Notes under the pieces: model-generated
The model's input: the letters and a program-made list of their open reading frames with translations, nothing else
Database searches by the model: none
Told to the model about the DNA's origin: nothing
Shown here: positions 22,206 to 33,743 of the stretch, piece after piece
Layout of the letters: each line of letters starts with the position of its first letter
How positions within the stretch are numbered: the stretch's first letter is position 1
Assembly: GCA_020284085.1 (NCBI GenBank)
Contig: JACEVL010000467.1
Span: 988,501-1,052,500, forward strand
Direction: 5' to 3'
Origin: Aporrectodea caliginosa
Lineage: Eukaryota > Annelida > Clitellata > Crassiclitellata > Lumbricidae
DNA: 64,000 nt
Made by a program: the position numbers and the translations under genes

Positions 22206-23340
22206 TAATAGAAGTTATTAGATTAGAAGTCGTCCGATTAGATTAGATTAGTATTACACACGCCATGAAATAAAAACCCTAAGACTAGACTCATAAAATA
22301 TACACATTTCTCTATAGGAACCACCCTGCTCAATTTTTCAAGTGAATATTGGGTGACACATGCTTCACCACAGCAGTCCATTTGTATGGTTGCCACTCCA
22401 TTTAAGGTACCTGTGTTCGAACCCTGTTAGCCTGATATACAAATGTCTGGAATAAACTGGATGGCTCATTCGTCAGCTCTCATCATACATGAATGAATGT
22501 TTTCGCAGCAGAGTACGCCATCTGGACACAAGTGAGTGAGTACAGTCAAGGGTGCTGGACAAACTGTTTGCTGCCAACCGCCATACTTCAGCACAAGCAT
22601 CATACACTCAACACTGAACCTGTCAGACCAACAAAAACATTCATCAGCTCTCTCAATACTGATGAATGTTTGATAGCGTGGCCACTTTGTGCATAGATCC
22701 GGTGCATGACATAAAGTGAATCTACCAGGCGTTCAGGTGGTAAATCCAGGCTTTCTACAAGGCTCTTCCGTGGGCGAAATAGCTCAGGTTACACCACCCA
22801 CCAGTTCAGGATAAGCTGGAGTGTTGTTCTTTCCGTGGAATCGAATCGCTTAAATTAGGTCTACAAAAGCCGGGCGGTCCGGTTGACGGTCCGCTGCTGT
22901 TGTTGCTGGCCCAGGCTCAAATGGGTTTTGCCACAGTCTTTGTTGTCCCCAGTGGATGATGAATTAACTGCGCATATCAAAGCCAGCCAAAACAATCAAC
23001 GCCTAACACACGGAAATCAGACCCCTCGGCTTGTAAGCTCCCGTTACAACCCACAGTAAACATCTCAGCTGCATTCCAAAACATAAAAAACAATCTCCCG
23101 TCTCTTTCTCTGTGTCTGTGTCATTGTGTGTGTCTGTGTTAGTGTGTGTGTGCACGTGTGTGTGTGTATTTGTTTCTGTTTCAGAAGTATCGGAATGATA
23201 AGACCTGCAGCTGTTAAAACTCGAGAGTATCAACGGCAGCTTGCAGACTGCAGGAGGCTAATTGGAGACTCCGCCCAAAGAACTTCACAACTATTCACTC
23301 AAAATATCCAACTCATATAACACCTTGGATAAGCAAACAC
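22206..23340. other. No gene seen
   Basis: Short GATTA repeats at 22217-22250 and a (GT)n run at 23110-23170; otherwise unique. Confidence 0.5.
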
Positions 23341-23352
23341 ACTTCCCTACAG

Positions 23353-23702
23353 CAGTGATACTCCAAGTTTCCACCCTGAGGACCACTTTACCAGTCTCTG
23401 AATTATAGCAGATAAACCCACGTCCTATGGTCCAACATTTCTGATCAGAAATGAACGGATATGACTGCCAGCGTAAAAATGTTTTTACTATGACATGAAC
23501 AAAGATGCCGCCAAAACCATAGAATAGATATATAAAAAACAGCGTAGCCTTACTCAAATAGGACCACAGTGCTACAAATGGAAGAATGTTGCGGGAATAT
23601 CTGGTAACTCAATGCTGCAGATTGCCTGGCCAAGGAGACCAGGCCTGGATTATGTTTACAGACCACAAGTGGTCCATGGACAACAAACTTTGAAAACCAT
23701 TG
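23353..23702. mobile_element. 350-bp hAT-like MITE
   Basis: Left end CAGTGATACTCCAAGTTT; right end, read inward, CAATGGTTTTCAAAGTTT. Flanked by CCCTACAG (23345-23352) and CTCTACAG (23703-23710), one mismatch. The end type CAnnGGTTTTCAAA is the same as in 60639-61045. Confidence 0.75.
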
Positions 23703-23889
23703 CTCTACAGTGAAGGATTTGGGTCAGTACCTAAAGACGCACATCTCCCAACTTCTTGTAATGGTAATTGCAATTAAAACAACTCTGCGATGCGTCAGTA
23801 GCACTCTACTTTTAGGATGCTTTATACACTGTCAACTGTCAGCACAAATGCTCAGAGATATGTAGCAAGTGCATTTTAACTGTTTTTTT

Positions 23890-24330
23890 TTTAAACATAA
23901 TGGCTTTTGACTTCCTGAATAGGTGCAGGAATACTGTTCCAGGCACGTGGTACCAGCGACCTGAAAGGCCCATCACCCGTTTTAGTCTTAGTTACTGGCA
24001 TACATCGGCGGACTATGCTGATCACAGCCGCAACCTATTGGGATCGTCCGATACAGAGGCCTGATGCTATCTGCGAGGTTACGTGGTACGCAGTTGTTCA
24101 GATATATATATACATTGTATATATATACCAGGATGCAAAGTTTGAATCTGATGCAGTTCGCAAATTCTGAGCCACTACATAAATTTATAGATACAATACA
24201 ATACAATACTAAAGCTGATCTTGTATTGTGGTTGTAATGTGATCGAACTGTTTTAATCGCATGACCAGACGAGCAGCAGCGTTGATGATTGCCTGAAAAC
24301 GAATGATACAGCACTGTGGCAATCTGACTG
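23890..24330 (-). mobile_element. Degraded LINE C-terminal fragment
   Basis: Minus-strand translation includes DGPFRSLVPRAWNSIPAPIQ, equivalent to the A-P-R-L-W-N-S-L-P motif of CR1/L2-like LINEs, with a (TTGTA)n stretch at about 24193-24207. Frames are broken. Confidence 0.6.
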
Positions 24331-24599
24331 ACACGCAGGCTAATAGTTTGTCAGACCCTAACAGCCAACGTTCCCTCCAAGTCGTTTGCAGCTTTCAGAA
24401 CTTGCAGTGCAGACAGATAATTTGGGTAGACTTCATACTGTTTGGCCATCTTTTGCAATGCATGAAGCTACAAAAACTGCTCTTTGGCTGAACAGCTTGA
24501 AGGGAAACATGGCTTAAAACCATTTTAATCTAATCTAATAACTTTGAGGGTGTCCCTATCATAATACATGTATCAATCAATACTTGCTTCATGGCTGTA

Positions 24600-25145
24600 A
24601 CATCCATCTGCCTCTCCTGAACAGGATATGGAGAAGCAGAGAATTGACAAAGAAAACCAAGATGAAAATATATGAGACGATGATACAACCGATTTTTCTA
24701 TATGGATTGGAATGTTGGACAATGTGAAAGCAAGATGAGGAAAGAATTCTTACAGCAGAAACGAGTTGGCTACAGAAGATCACAGGGATTTCAAGACTGC
24801 AGAAAATAAGGAACGATGACATTAGACAAGCACTAGCCACTAGGTATCCAAACAACTCTGCTAGACACAGTCGTTCAACAAAGACTCCGGTGGTTTGGAC
24901 ATGTATAGAGAGAATGCCAGCTGACAGAATCCCACACAATGCACCATATGCAAGATTCAAAGGAAAGAGAAGAAAAGGCAGACCAAGACTACGCTGGTTA
25001 GATAATATGAGGACATAATATATATCATTTGAACTAACACTAAGGGGAAGAAAGGAAGGACTTGACAAATGACTGATGACAATGGAAATCATTTATTTGT
25101 ACCCACAGCCGCCAAATGGCTGGCATCAGGAACTGATGATGATGC
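24600..25145 (+). mobile_element. Non-LTR retrotransposon 3' end, (GAT)n-tailed family
   Basis: Plus-strand text encodes KMKIYETMIQPIFLYGLECW, then LQKIRNDDIRQALA, with frame breaks, then GRPRLRWLDNMRT. The 3' UTR TTATTTGTACCCACAGCCGC then CTGGCATCAGGAACTGATGA matches the other copies. The longest copy of this family in the window. Confidence 0.85.
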
Positions 25146-25390
25146 TGATCTTCAAATTGTGTCTCAGTCCAAAATCTGCCCGTAACTTAGCATAATTATG
25201 TGTAAGTCACAACTCACTGTGAATCAGCTAACCTGTAAATTGTTGAAAACTCAACTCACTGTGCATAGTTAGTTTACACTAATATACTCCTTAAAACTCT
25301 ACCATACTGATCTCATCATTAGAATCAACAAAGATAATCCTCTTCACCTGAAACAGCCAGCATGATATTCTGCCAATTTGGATCATTAAA

Positions 25391-26206
25391 TAAAATACAG
25401 CCCGTAAAAACAAAGTTTTTTACTATATCCATCTAGTATCCTATAATGCGTCTTACGAAGCAGTTACCTCTACAAATATATAGTACACGTACATTTTACG
25501 ACATAGCGTGCGTTTAATGAGGCAGCGCGTCCGTTTTTGTTGCGGCCAATGACAACGCTGCGTATCGGAAAAGGGGATTCCCGATTCGAAAAGTTGAGTC
25601 CCCGATTCTATAAGCTAGCCTTTTTGGGGAGCTGAAATTTTTTATAGAATGAAGTGTCTGCGAGGGCGAGTCTATCTGCCAAGTTTCAGGACGATTGAAT
25701 GATTGTAAGTGATCGAATTAGTCGTCGCAAGATTTGACTTTTTAGCCTGTGGCTCAAACAAACAAGATTTCCGTAAGTTAAACTAGATGGATATAAAATA
25801 CAGCCCGTAAAAACAAAGTTTTTACTATATCCATCTACTATCCTATAATGCGTCTTACGAAGCAGTTACTCTCTACAAATATATAGTCGCGCTCATTTTA
25901 CAACATAGCGTCCGCTTAATGAGGCAGCGCGCCCGTTTCTGTTGCGGCCAATGGCAACGCTGGCCAATGGCAACGCTGCGTATCGGAAAAGGGGATTCCC
26001 GATTCGAAAAGTTGAGTCCCCGATTCTATAAGCTAGCCTTTTTGGGGAGCTGAAATTTTGATAGAATGAAGTGTCTGCGAGGGCGAGTCTATCTGCCAAG
26101 TTTCAGGACGATTGAATGATTGTAAGTGATCGAATTAGTCGTCGCAAGATTTGACTTTTTAGCCTGTGGCTCAAGATTCCCGCAAGTTAAAGTAGATGGA
26201 TAAAAA
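25391..26206. repeat. Head-to-tail duplication of a 403-bp MITE-like unit
   Basis: Unit 1 starts at 25391 and unit 2 at 25794, about 95% alike. Each carries inverted ends of the type TATATCCATCTAGT (25424-25437 and complement 25782-25795). Unit 2 has an extra tandem 17-bp step (CAATGGCAACGCTGGC twice) at about 25950-25975. A linker AAAATACAGCCCGTAAAAAC precedes both, so the pair probably arose by unequal exchange or tandem insertion. Confidence 0.8.
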
Positions 26207-26209
26207 ATA

Positions 26210-27020
26210 GCGTAGAACTAATAAACTTTAATATGGAGGGACAATTTATGTGAACTAATACAATCCCAAACCAGATAAATACCCATCATTATGGTGTGGG
26301 AAACTTTGGGGCAACAGTTTCATCTGTAAGTAAGTAAGTACGTATATTCTTTATTAACCAAATGCTAATCGCACTTTGGTGTACAGACATCCAATAAAAA
26401 CAGTTAAAAGTATACAGCATCAATAAATAATACAACAATAATAATAATAATAAAAAAATAATACAACAATAAATGTTTTGCGCAGCATCACACTGTCAGC
26501 TAGTGGGATCATGCTGTCATGGGACGGGGCAGAGGGAGTATAAGCAGGTTTGATTGGGGTAGATATCCAACTGAGTATCTTGGGGTCATCTGATGCATTC
26601 CCATAGAGGCTCAGAACACCATAAAAACTGCACCGAGAACTGAAACAAATCTTCAACGATACGACATCAGTTATCAGATGCTAACATGACTGATCAGCAG
26701 ACTATACAAGATCTGTCTTACCAGCCGTAAAGTGGAATCAACCTGACTTCCGTTGGATAGCACTCGGATAAAAGTGACATCAAACTGGCGAAATTCTCCT
26801 TCTGCGGGTCGAGATGCCGCGAGTTTATCCGGTAGCTCTGAAGCAGAAAAAGAACGCCGTTAAAAGTGGCAAACAGGAATAAATACGTTGTTTGTAACCA
26901 TATATATCTTTCAGACATAAAAACATCTTCACTTCAGAGATATTTATTACTTGAGTCTCGTGTTACACAATCAGTGCCTATTTTATTGTCGACAAGTGTC
27001 ACTGGCACTGTCCAGCAATT
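26210..27020. other. No gene seen
   Basis: Contains a relative of repeat H with a GTAAGTAAGTAAGTACGTAT run (26325-26395) and an (AAT)n run (26431-26470). No exon recognised. Confidence 0.45.
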
Positions 27021-27021
27021 T

Positions 27022-27027
27022 AACACT

Positions 27028-27058
<31 letters not shown>

Positions 27059-27260
27059 GTTCCTGCTGCGAGGCACTTGGCAATGGGTACGAATAAATGA
27101 TCTCCATTGTCCTATGTCGTTTGTCAAGTCCATTGCTCCCCTTAGTGTTAGTCCAAGTGATGTCATGTCCTTGTTTATGTTACCTATCAAGCACAGCCTT
27201 GGTCTGCCTTTGTTTCTTTTTCCTTTGAATCTTGCATGTAGTGCATTGTGAACACCGTAT
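27022..27260 (-). mobile_element. LINE 3' end, (GAT)n-tailed family
   Basis: (ATC)n at 27030-27056, then minus-strand text matching the 3' UTR and last codons of the copy at 11022-11387. Confidence 0.8.
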
Positions 27261-27759
27261 TATAATTAAAATGTAGTCCTGTATTCAGCGATGCTTGTGA
27301 TATCTCATTTGCACTCAAAATCTGCCAAGCTGGAAATAACTTTCACCTAATAAGCATAACGTGGTGCGAAGTGCATCTTAAACCTGAATCGTGCAATCAT
27401 ACAAATTGGGGAATATCTTGTCAACTTATGCTCATGTCAAGCACATCAAAACTGTTTCCACTGTCTGCCACTGCACAATGCAAAGGCCGCGCATAAATTA
27501 AACGTTAAATGCCAAGTTACTGTAAGTGCTTATTTATATAGAGTCTCTTCAAGAAAACTCATCAGAGATGCTCCCGACCTGATTACACAAAGACTATGAT
27601 CAAACAGAATCATCTTCAACCACTTGCAAAATAGAGGCATGGAAAGTAGAAGCTCACTTCACAGATAGCATGGAGCCTGTTCCAGAATGAGGGCCAATCA
27701 CTGCAAGGCTCGCAAGTTGCAATGGCCAATGCATTGACCACCAGAATTAATCGATCAGT
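27261..27759. other. No gene seen
   Basis: Unique sequence. Confidence 0.45.
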
Positions 27760-27935
27760 CAATTGAAATTATATAGCGCCCTTCAAGATTCCTACTCAAT
27801 CCAGGCCAAGTGGGAAAAAGTAGTCATAAGCAGCAAATGAAACTGAGAGCAGGCAATGTTTGGGAGGTGGCGAATCATGTTGTCAGATCCACATCAGCCC
27901 TCTAATCAGAAGACCCCTACATATCTGGGTGTGAC
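27760..27935 (-). repeat. SINE/LINE tail of family B type
   Basis: TATATAGCGCCCTTCAAGAT then CTACTCAATC on the plus strand is the complement of the shared GGCGCTATATA hairpin tail; the 5' part is decayed. Confidence 0.5.
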
Positions 27936-27954
27936 TCAGATACCATAACCACTG

Positions 27955-28345
27955 AAGAAGACAGCAGCCAATATCAGCACTCTACGCAACCTGCTGAACA
28001 AGCTTGCTGCCACGAATTGGAACATCAGTACCCAAATATTAAGAACATCAGCCCTCTATTCAGCAGCAGAGAATTGTGCCCTGGTACGGTGTCACATGAC
28101 TCACATACAGTTAGTCGAAGATCCCCTCCATGTGTCCATGCATGAGCATTATCTCAGGAACGTTGTGCCCAACCCAGCTGCCATGGATTGCGGTCCTAAG
28201 CAATACAGCACCAACTCATCTCAAAGGAAAGGAAGGTACTACAATGCTGCTGAAAAACATTTATGGAAACAATGATTTACCATTCTATGACGATATCACC
28301 ATCGCTTTGGTCAGCACTCCCGTCCTCAAGATGCCCAATTAAGTT
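27955..28345 (+). mobile_element. LINE reverse-transcriptase fragment
   Basis: Two plus-strand frames carry recognisable LINE text: LRNLLNKLAATNWNISTQIL, RTSALYSAAENCALVRC and then, after a frame change, GTLCPTQLPWIAVLSNTAPT followed by LKNIYGNNDLPFYDDI. This is the thumb/C-terminal region of an RTE- or Jockey-like reverse transcriptase. It is followed at 28450 by SINE family G, which may represent this LINE's own 3' region. Confidence 0.75.
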
Positions 28346-28449
28346 GGATGTGCATGACAGCTATTCGGCAAGGAGGGACAATTGATGTAGCAGCAAAAGT
28401 GACTTATCACTCCATAATAGCTAAGCCTTCTGTTATCTTAATATCTGGG

Positions 28450-28735
28450 AGGGGTTTAGGTGAATGGTTACCACTCCAGCACGAAGAGCAGAAGATCAGC
28501 ATGGATGCGGGAATGATTCCCGCTACCTTCCGAAAGGTCAACAACTCAGCCTTTCATTCGCCAAATGGTGTTGGTAAAATGAGCAGTAGGACAGATGGAT
28601 GCCTTGCATGGCTGTCATACAGTTAACTTCAACTCCTGTAATAACTTGTGAACATCAGTTCATACTATGACTTGCAGTCATACTGCATTCATATCAGTTT
28701 GAATCAATAAACACAGATTATTATCATCATTATTT
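28450..28735 (+). repeat. SINE family G
   Basis: GGTTACCACTCCAGCACGAA, ATTCCCGCTACCTTCCGAAA, CAGCCTTTCATTCGCCAAAT, AACTCCTGTAATAACTTGTG, CAATAAACACAGATTATTAT. Closely similar to 19575-19858. Confidence 0.75.
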
Positions 28736-28959
28736 ATCAAGCCTTCAGCTTGTCTTGACAACTCTGGCCTGCACCAAACCAATTTCAGAGGGCCAGGGTT
28801 TTTGACTTTTTGTGCATAAAACCTTGTAAATAGGGACAAGCCACAAAACTCCTTCGCTGAGCTGTGGCACAGACTATGGCTCACATTGTCTATGTCTGTC
28901 TATAACTTCAATTCAATGGCAGACAATTGGCTCTTTGTCTCACTGATGATAATGCTTGC

Positions 28960-29035
28960 AACAGGCTGGGCATGAACTGAGCACCTCCGAGTAGGTCTCT
29001 TGAAGAGGCGCTATATAAATTCTCAGAATGAATTA
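28960..29035 (+). repeat. LINE/SINE 3' tail
   Basis: GAGCACCTCCGAGTAGGTCT then GAAGAGGCGCTATATAAATT and CTCAGAATGAATTAATA: the shared hairpin tail without a recognisable body. Confidence 0.65.
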
Positions 29036-29074
29036 ATATGCTAGAAGACAATGCAACGCATGTAAAAAGGTCAC

Positions 29075-29290
29075 ACAATTCAGTTCAATACAATACAATA
29101 CAACTGCATTTGATAATGCCCTCCTTCCAAAGTCCAGAAATGCCCATGCAACCCTATAACATAATGTCAGCAATGGCACTAAGCAGCTGTGCATGAAGGA
29201 CATGACATGATCAAGGTCCTTACACAGTGACCGCCTGGTCGGAGGCTCCAACCCGTACTCTCCACAGGTCAAGTGCTCTATCCATTCCAT
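29075..29290 (-). repeat. SINE family C
   Basis: Minus strand: tRNA-like ATGGATAGAGCACTTGACCT, B-box-like GGGTTGGAGCC, body, and a TTGTATTGTATTGTATTG tail. Related to 2519-2757. Confidence 0.65.
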
Positions 29291-29489
29291 TCCAGAGGTG
29301 TCTGTTGCATTGCAACGTCATCCAAAATCAGTTAACCACCAAAGGGTTGTGCCACAATCAACTGTGACTTCAATACACTGAAACTGCTGCAGGATCAATT
29401 AGTCAAACAATACACTATACAAAGCTCAATAGACACCTTCCCAGATTTTATGGCAAGTTGCAAAGCATTCCCCAATCATTCATCAGTTA

Positions 29490-29740
29490 CTACCTTAATC
29501 TAATTCATTCATTCAGAGCATTTATATAGCGCTCCTTCAAGAAACTACTCAGTAGCAAGCCCAACCCAGCCATGACTAAAGAAAAAAGACCTGAGGGACT
29601 TGTAGAACCCTGCCTGATGGCTCACAAGTAAAGAGCGGAGATTAAGCGGGAGGTCATTCCAGATGGAAGGGCCCACAATCGAAAAAGCATAAATAATCCA
29701 TGCACAATCCATACACCACACCTTCCTTTCCACAATAGCA
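29490..29740 (-). mobile_element. CR1/L2-like LINE 3' end
   Basis: The minus strand encodes AFSIVGPSIWNDLPLNLRSL and ends SHGWVGLATE at a TAG, then the hairpin tail AGCGCTATATAAATGC and (TGAATGAAT)n. The last codons overlap the segment shared with SINE family B. Confidence 0.85.
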
Positions 29741-31345
29741 ACGGAGAATGTTCTAATATATTGCTAATTCCTGAAGAAAACCTTTCTTTGGTCAAAAGCT
29801 GCTTGACAAACCAAGCTACCACAGGCTGTTTTGCAAGTATAAATAGCACAGCACAACATCTGCAGACTTTAATCCTTCAGCATAAAAAAACGGCTTTGAT
29901 ATTCTGGCTTTTCAGATTAACCTTCCACCTGCTGAAAGGTTAATGAATTCAACCACCCTCGAACAAATACCCTGCCTGAACTTCAATATGCAAGAACTTA
30001 ACAGACATTTGAGTATAATACGAACTATTTATAGCCTTGGAATTCAGAACACATAAATTTACTTTTTTATTTATTGCACTCACGTTTTTATCACATGTAC
30101 AACATCAGTAAGTAAATCTCTATCTGAGGCACAGTACAACAGTGCACTGTCAGTGTATGTTAAACAGTCCAGGCTGATTTAATACACAGAGTACATTCAC
30201 TGCATTAGAGATGCAGCATATATTTAAAAAGCATGCAGACTTTGAGATGCTGTATCTCTTGAAAGCCTGTAGTTCTTGAAAATATAATTTATACAGCCAC
30301 ACACTTTGAAACAGAGGAATACACAAAGAATATGGGCAGAATCAATCAATCAATCAATCAATCAGTTCATTCAAAGTGAATGCTTTCCTGATATCAATCA
30401 ACAAAAACATAGTCTTTGAACCTTACTGCCAGTTTATCTTAAAGAATCACTGATTCTCTTTCTATAGCATCTCAGTATTTTTGTACAGATCTATCAGCAC
30501 ACTTTGACTAATGTTTTCATTCCTGCCTCTTATAACTGCTCCATAAATAACAAGTCCAGAGCCATACCTCTGACAGATCTTTCAGTAAACTAACTGACTG
30601 CTGATAAGGGACTGATTGTAGTTAATGGATAATTTAATAGCTCTTTGAAACCTGTGTTTGACGGACAGTGCTGGTATTAAAGACATTACTACATCAAACA
30701 TTAGGAGTCTGACCTATGGACCTTCAATTACCTGTCATGCAGGCTAAACACAAAATTGCTGCCACTCTTATAGGCATATCCTGCTTACATGGCACCAATA
30801 ATCAAAAGAAGAAAGGAATTCTTTACTTCTAAAGGATGCAAGATCTGTTTTACCCGAGCTGTGCCTCCCTCTCAAAGAAGAACTGACATCTCAAAGAAGT
30901 CTGTCGGTATGTCTAGACTACATATTTTACTAGCCTGTTAAGCTGCCAACTGTCAAATCTTGGCAACATCAACTCTTGGCACATACTCTTTTATCAAACT
31001 CTCTCACATAATCATGATACAGATACATTTTTGCTGTATGTATAACACAATCAGGACTTTAGTAGTAAGGGTATAGTATACATGTTGTAAAGTTTGCTCT
31101 TCAGACACAATATCCTTCAATGTCATGCCTGTGGTCGGCTGAGGAATAGAAGATGTGCAATGCCTTACCACAACTGAAACTAATAAATACAGGCACTTCC
31201 CTGACCCTCAATATGTAGACTTTGCCACTGCCAGCTAACAGCCTGTGCTAACAAGTGCCTCTTCGAGAGCAACTGCGGGGCAGGAAGTCTCTAGAACCAG
31301 TTATCCTTGAACAGGATTCACTCTCCAACACTCTCATTATCACTG
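29741..31345. other. No gene seen
   Basis: Largely unique sequence, with (AATC)n at 30344-30364. No exon with recognisable content. Confidence 0.5.
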
Positions 31346-31349
31346 TTAT

Positions 31350-31510
31350 TATTACCCATTTATCAAGCACCACTATGTAACAAGTAGCATCAATTGATGG
31401 CACAGAGCAATTGAGAGTGGAGGACTTAGATAACCACACAGAAACCATCTCAGAGGAGGCTTGAACCCGTACTCTCCACATGGTGAGTACCATAACCACT
31501 TGCCTACTAA
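31350..31510 (-). repeat. SINE family C
   Basis: Minus strand: AGTAGGCAAGTGGTTATGGT, ACGGGTTCAAGCCTCC (B box), CTCAATTGCTCTGTGCCATC. Confidence 0.65.
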
Positions 31511-31609
31511 GTCCTACAGTGTCCCATCTCATCAAGATCAAGCAAACTAGCTACTAACATTAGGTGCTTAGAAGGTACTATAACAGTTACAGTTATATTA
31601 CATTATGGG

Positions 31610-32175
31610 TGATCGTTGGTGTAGTGGATAGCATGCTGGACTGTCAATCGAGTGGCCGGGGTTCAAGTCCCCACAGACAGAAATTTGGTTAGAGGATTCT
31701 GCTCTGTGTGTGCTCCTAACCAACTCAGCTATAATGAGTACACTGAATGTACATTATCGGTGGGAAGATGAGATGGCGAGGAAGAGGACTGGCTGCCCGC
31801 TCTCATATTCATTCATTCATTCATTACTAGAATTTGTATAGCGCCTCTTCAAGGGAACTACTCAGAGGTGCTCCCAACCCAAGCACGGCCAAATAGGATC
31901 ATTTTTAGTTTAGAGAGGAATGACTGAGAAGGGGTTCTAGGAAGGGAGCGGAGTGTCAGAGGGAGGCCATTCCAGGTCGAGGGACCAATCACAGAGAAAG
32001 CACGGCTCTGCCTGGTGGAGGTACGAGCAAAAGGGACAGAGAGAAGACCCTGTTCAGCTGAACGGAGGTCTTATGCTGAGGCTAAGAAAATGAAGTCGCT
32101 AACACTTCATACCCATACTCGCCTCAGGGCTTGCTTAGCTTAAGGGACTGGTCTTCCTCTTCTTCTATATTATAT
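31610..32175 (+). repeat. SINE family A split by a LINE insertion
   Basis: 5' part 31610-31803: GTGATCGTTGGTGTAGTGGA, GGGGTTCAAGTCCCC (B box), body to CCCGCTCTCATAT. The 3' part resumes at about 32073 with ATGCTGAGGCTAAGAAAATG and runs to CTTAAGGGACTGGTCTTCC. The 270 bp between are a LINE fragment on the opposite strand, so the LINE is younger than this SINE. Confidence 0.85.
31804..32072 (-). mobile_element. CR1/L2-like LINE 3' end inside a SINE
   Basis: Plus strand starts with (ATTC)n and TATAGCGCCTCTTCAAGGGA, CTACTCAGAGG, i.e. the complement of the hairpin tail. The minus strand then gives the W-x-G-L-P C-terminal region (text GGCCATTCCAGGTCGAGGGA). Confidence 0.8.
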
Positions 32176-32179
32176 TAAC

Positions 32180-32875
32180 ACAATGTGTCAGTTTGTTACA
32201 GCTAATTACAGCTAATTACAACAGATGACAAGAAAAATTAGAAGCAATGACTGAAACTAGCGCCTGTAGCTAATCGAGGTCATTACAATGACAGACTAAT
32301 CAATGACTAATCAAAACAATGACTAATCAAGCATAAATTAAAGGGTTTGAATGATAGCAGATCTCTAATTAAAAATGCAGGCCAAAGTAGATGACAGAAA
32401 CTAATTATACCACTTATCTTTCATTAGTGATATCAATACACTTAACACTGGGACTCTGTGATGTTTCTGTAGGTCACAAAACCACCTGATATAAAAGCTC
32501 TCCACTTGATACGGTACTTGACGCTCCAATCCAGATGCGTATGACAGCTTCAAAGGATTTCCTTGATCCAGAATCACAAGTATTCAGGCCCTTGTGAGAT
32601 TTCAAGCACCCACTTTCAAACCTACACTGATCACAGTAGTCTAAGGATGACGACAAACCATACAATAGGAGAGTAGTCTCAAAATACACACACTCAGTCC
32701 TGAAGTCACTTTCAACTGGAGATTCACCTCTGTCTATCTAATAAATTTCTTCACCTCAATCAATGATAGTTCTAACAATATAAACATTCCGTTTGTTTAA
32801 AGCACACAAGTAAACTAAGTCAAGAGCCTGGTAATTAAAAGGCTGATTAGCAGCTTCAAAGGTGGGGATGAACCA
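32180..32875. other. No gene seen
   Basis: Unique sequence, with CAATGACTAATCA repeated near 32300. Confidence 0.45.
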
Positions 32876-32879
32876 ATAC

Positions 32880-33270
32880 ATAATGAAACTACAACCTCAA
32901 GCAAGAGGTCAGGGTTAGGTCACATCAATGAAACTAGACCCTCAAGCAAGAGGTTAGGGCAGTGCTTTTTTTCTAGAAAAAAAGGTTCCGGAACTCAACA
33001 AATTCAGAACAGCTATAGGGGCATATTTTATGGTAATATTTCTATTTCATATTATATCAATATCAATCAACACTGAAAGCACCGAAATTAAAATTAAGTA
33101 TATAATTAATTTTAAATAATTTGTTATGAAAAATTTTGATTAACTAAATTATTTTTTAATAGCTGAAAAAAGGTCCCGGAACGCCGTTCCGGCTGAAAAA
33201 AAGCACTGGGCTAGGGTAAGTTCACATCAATGAAACTAGATCCTCAAGCAAGAGGTTAGGGTACATCAGT
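32880..33270. repeat. Tandem ~40-bp array interrupted by a MITE
   Basis: Three to four copies of ACATCAATGAAACTAGACCC + TCAAGCAAGAGGTTAGGG. The MITE at 32960-33208 sits inside one copy. The GCAAGAGGTTAGGG part resembles the family A tRNA-like region. Confidence 0.8.
32960..33208. mobile_element. 249-bp hAT-like MITE
   Basis: Inverted ends CAGTGCTTTTTTTC (32960-32973) and GAAAAAAAGCACTG (33195-33208), with GGTTCCGGAAC / GTTCCGG subterminal repeats. Flanked by GGTTAGGG (32952-32959) and GGCTAGGG (33209-33216), one mismatch. Confidence 0.85.
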
Positions 33271-33735
33271 TTCCAACACGCAGTTCAACATAAATCTATG
33301 AATTGGACTTAATTTTGAAGCTGCGACAGCTGCTCAGTTTTTAATTAATGTGTCACCTCATCTGAGCCAAAAAGATTATTATTCCATACTGAAAGCAGAA
33401 CGTGAACAAGTGCTTACTCACTTGTTCAGATGACATAATCCATATATGAGATAACAAAAATATTATCAATCTACAGAACCAATCTGGATGAATTTTCATG
33501 AAAACTATTTCTTCTATAAATACTGCAGAACGTGAAGTTCGTCCTTAATTTTTTTTTTATTTGGCAGTTGTATTTCATAAACAAGATACTTCTCATCCTG
33601 CAGACTTTTAATTTTCTTCCTTCACAGTGATGCTCAAGTACGAGTGAAGTTCCTCATTTTCGCCTACCACTTCTAGGAACCATGCCATTAAAAAACAGGG
33701 CAAGCTTATAGTATCAGGGGCTGAAGGACATAGTG
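33271..33735. other. No gene seen
   Basis: AT-rich unique sequence. Confidence 0.45.
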
Positions 33736-33743
33736 CGTAAGTT

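Noticed and set aside
31610..31680. Functional tRNA gene
   Set aside because: A and B boxes are present, but no acceptor stem or anticodon arm folds properly and the sequence continues into a SINE body; the same holds for the other tRNA-like heads.
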